A stretch of DNA of 64,000 nt from Streptomyces cathayae. GTDB lineage: Bacteria; Actinomycetota; Actinomycetes; Streptomycetales; Streptomycetaceae. Positions 63,577-64,000 of the stretch are shown one piece after another; positions within the stretch are counted from its first letter, which is position 1, and each line of letters begins with the position of its first letter. The notes below the pieces were generated by a model. It searched no databases and was not told the origin of the DNA. It saw nothing but the letters and a program-made list of their open reading frames with translations. The translations under genes and the position numbers were made by a program. Location of the stretch: the NCBI RefSeq assembly GCF_029760955.1, contig NZ_CP121682.1:5642001-5706000 (forward strand), written 5' to 3'.

Positions 63577-64000
63577 CTAGCGGTTGAAGGCGGGCAGGGC
63601 GAACCGTGCGATGAGCGGGAAGCCGTCCTCCCGGGCGCTCTTGGCGTTCACCGAGTACACCACCGTCCGGGACAGGTCGCGGGTGGCGGCCAGCACCGTG
63701 TGGTAACCGGGCCGGGAGCCCGTCTTGCCCCAGATCTCCGTCCCGTTGTAGACGTAGCGCTCCAACGCCATGCCGTAGGCCGCGCCGTTGTCGTCCTCGG
63801 CGACCTTGGGGACGGTGAGCATCTGGTCCAGCAGCGGCTGCGGCACCACCCGACCCCGGAACAGGGCCACCAGGAACCGCTCCAGATCGGCGGTGGTGGA
63901 GATCATGTTCCCGACCGCCCAGCGGTCGGACATGTTCCACTCCGTCACGTCGGTGGTCCGGCCCCCGATGTCCGTGTAGGCCCGGTGGTGCGGGCCGTGG
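63577..64000 (-). CDS. serine hydrolase (beta-lactamase/DD-peptidase family), N-terminus cut by window edge
   Basis: The frame is open from the right edge to a TAG at 63577, giving about 140 C-terminal residues. SDRWAVGNMISTTADLERFL and the KTG-type motif GKTGSRPGY identify a penicillin-binding or beta-lactamase-like hydrolase. The catalytic Ser-x-x-Lys lies beyond the window. Confidence 0.85.
   Translation of the reverse strand, partial: HGPHHRAYTDIGGRTTDVTEWNMSDRWAVGNMISTTADLERFLVALFRGRVVPQPLLDQMLTVPKVAEDDNGAAYGMALERYVYNGTEIWGKTGSRPGYHTVLAATRDLSRTVVYSVNAKSAREDGFPLIARFALPAFNR

Overview
The window is chromosomal DNA of a high-GC Gram-positive, almost certainly a Streptomyces or a close relative. 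Coding third positions are nearly always G or C. The window carries two DUF5753/DUF397 regulator pairs of the WhiJ type, a DUF6243 protein, a GlcP-like glucose permease, a secreted AA10 chitin monooxygenase behind a DasR-like operator, a SpoIIE phosphatase and many lipoproteins. No rRNA, tRNA or CRISPR array was seen. Both ends cut through genes: a methyltransferase-like CDS on the left and a serine hydrolase on the right.

Layout. 1-4265: methyltransferase fragment, Rip3-type intramembrane protease, small ABM-like and unknown proteins, and an MntP-type Mn exporter. 4225-9739 (minus): a complete pqqABCDE set preceded by a PQQ alcohol dehydrogenase with a lanthanide-type Asp and no signal peptide, and by a cupredoxin-like PQQ-associated protein. 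10190-13872 (minus): katG behind a GAF-LytTR regulator. 14369-20636: DUF2267 protein, Hsp20 remnant, F420-type NADP oxidoreductase, soluble Ser/Thr kinase, a WhiJ-like triad (XRE, DUF397, ATPase), an HxlR regulator and a hotdog thioesterase.

20710-31973 is the most unusual block. It holds a trypsin-co-occurring protein (trypco1/CU044_2847), an FxsA-like small peptide, an HExxH-type peptide hydroxylase homologue, a giant SAV_2336/NB-ARC/TPR protein (FxsT type), a MoxR AAA ATPase, a VMAP-C protein and a trypsin-like protease. The last two each carry a short helical domain resembling an effector-associated domain. The minus-strand genes protease>VMAP-C>MoxR>FxsT lie in that order with ATGA-type overlaps. 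Together they look like a conflict/signalling system of the vWA-MoxR-VMAP and FxSxx-COOH classes. The radical-SAM maturase FxsB is missing here and the peptide lacks the normal C-terminus.

32190-36734: an IclR regulator divergent from a four-gene, translationally coupled ABC importer (SsuA/NMT1-like). 36735-39447: gene remnants, including a short-chain dehydrogenase split by a solo TnpB (IS200/IS605-like) element. 39655-43455: VOC protein, a second XRE/DUF397 pair, and the secreted chitin monooxygenase. 43550-53127: MazG-like protein, SpoIIE phosphatase, SPFH/NfeD pair, DoxX, Gfo/Idh oxidoreductase, a Bcr/CflA exporter coupled to a serine hydrolase that probably starts at CTG, and an Rsm22 methyltransferase. 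53172-64000: a TetR/DUF6243 divergent pair with twin operators, primase-polymerase-like protein, lipoprotein, PhzF, GlcP-like permease, a DUF1479 oxygenase divergent from a ROK repressor across a shared inverted repeat, an unknown gene coupled to a zinc alcohol dehydrogenase, a small membrane protein and a partial serine hydrolase.
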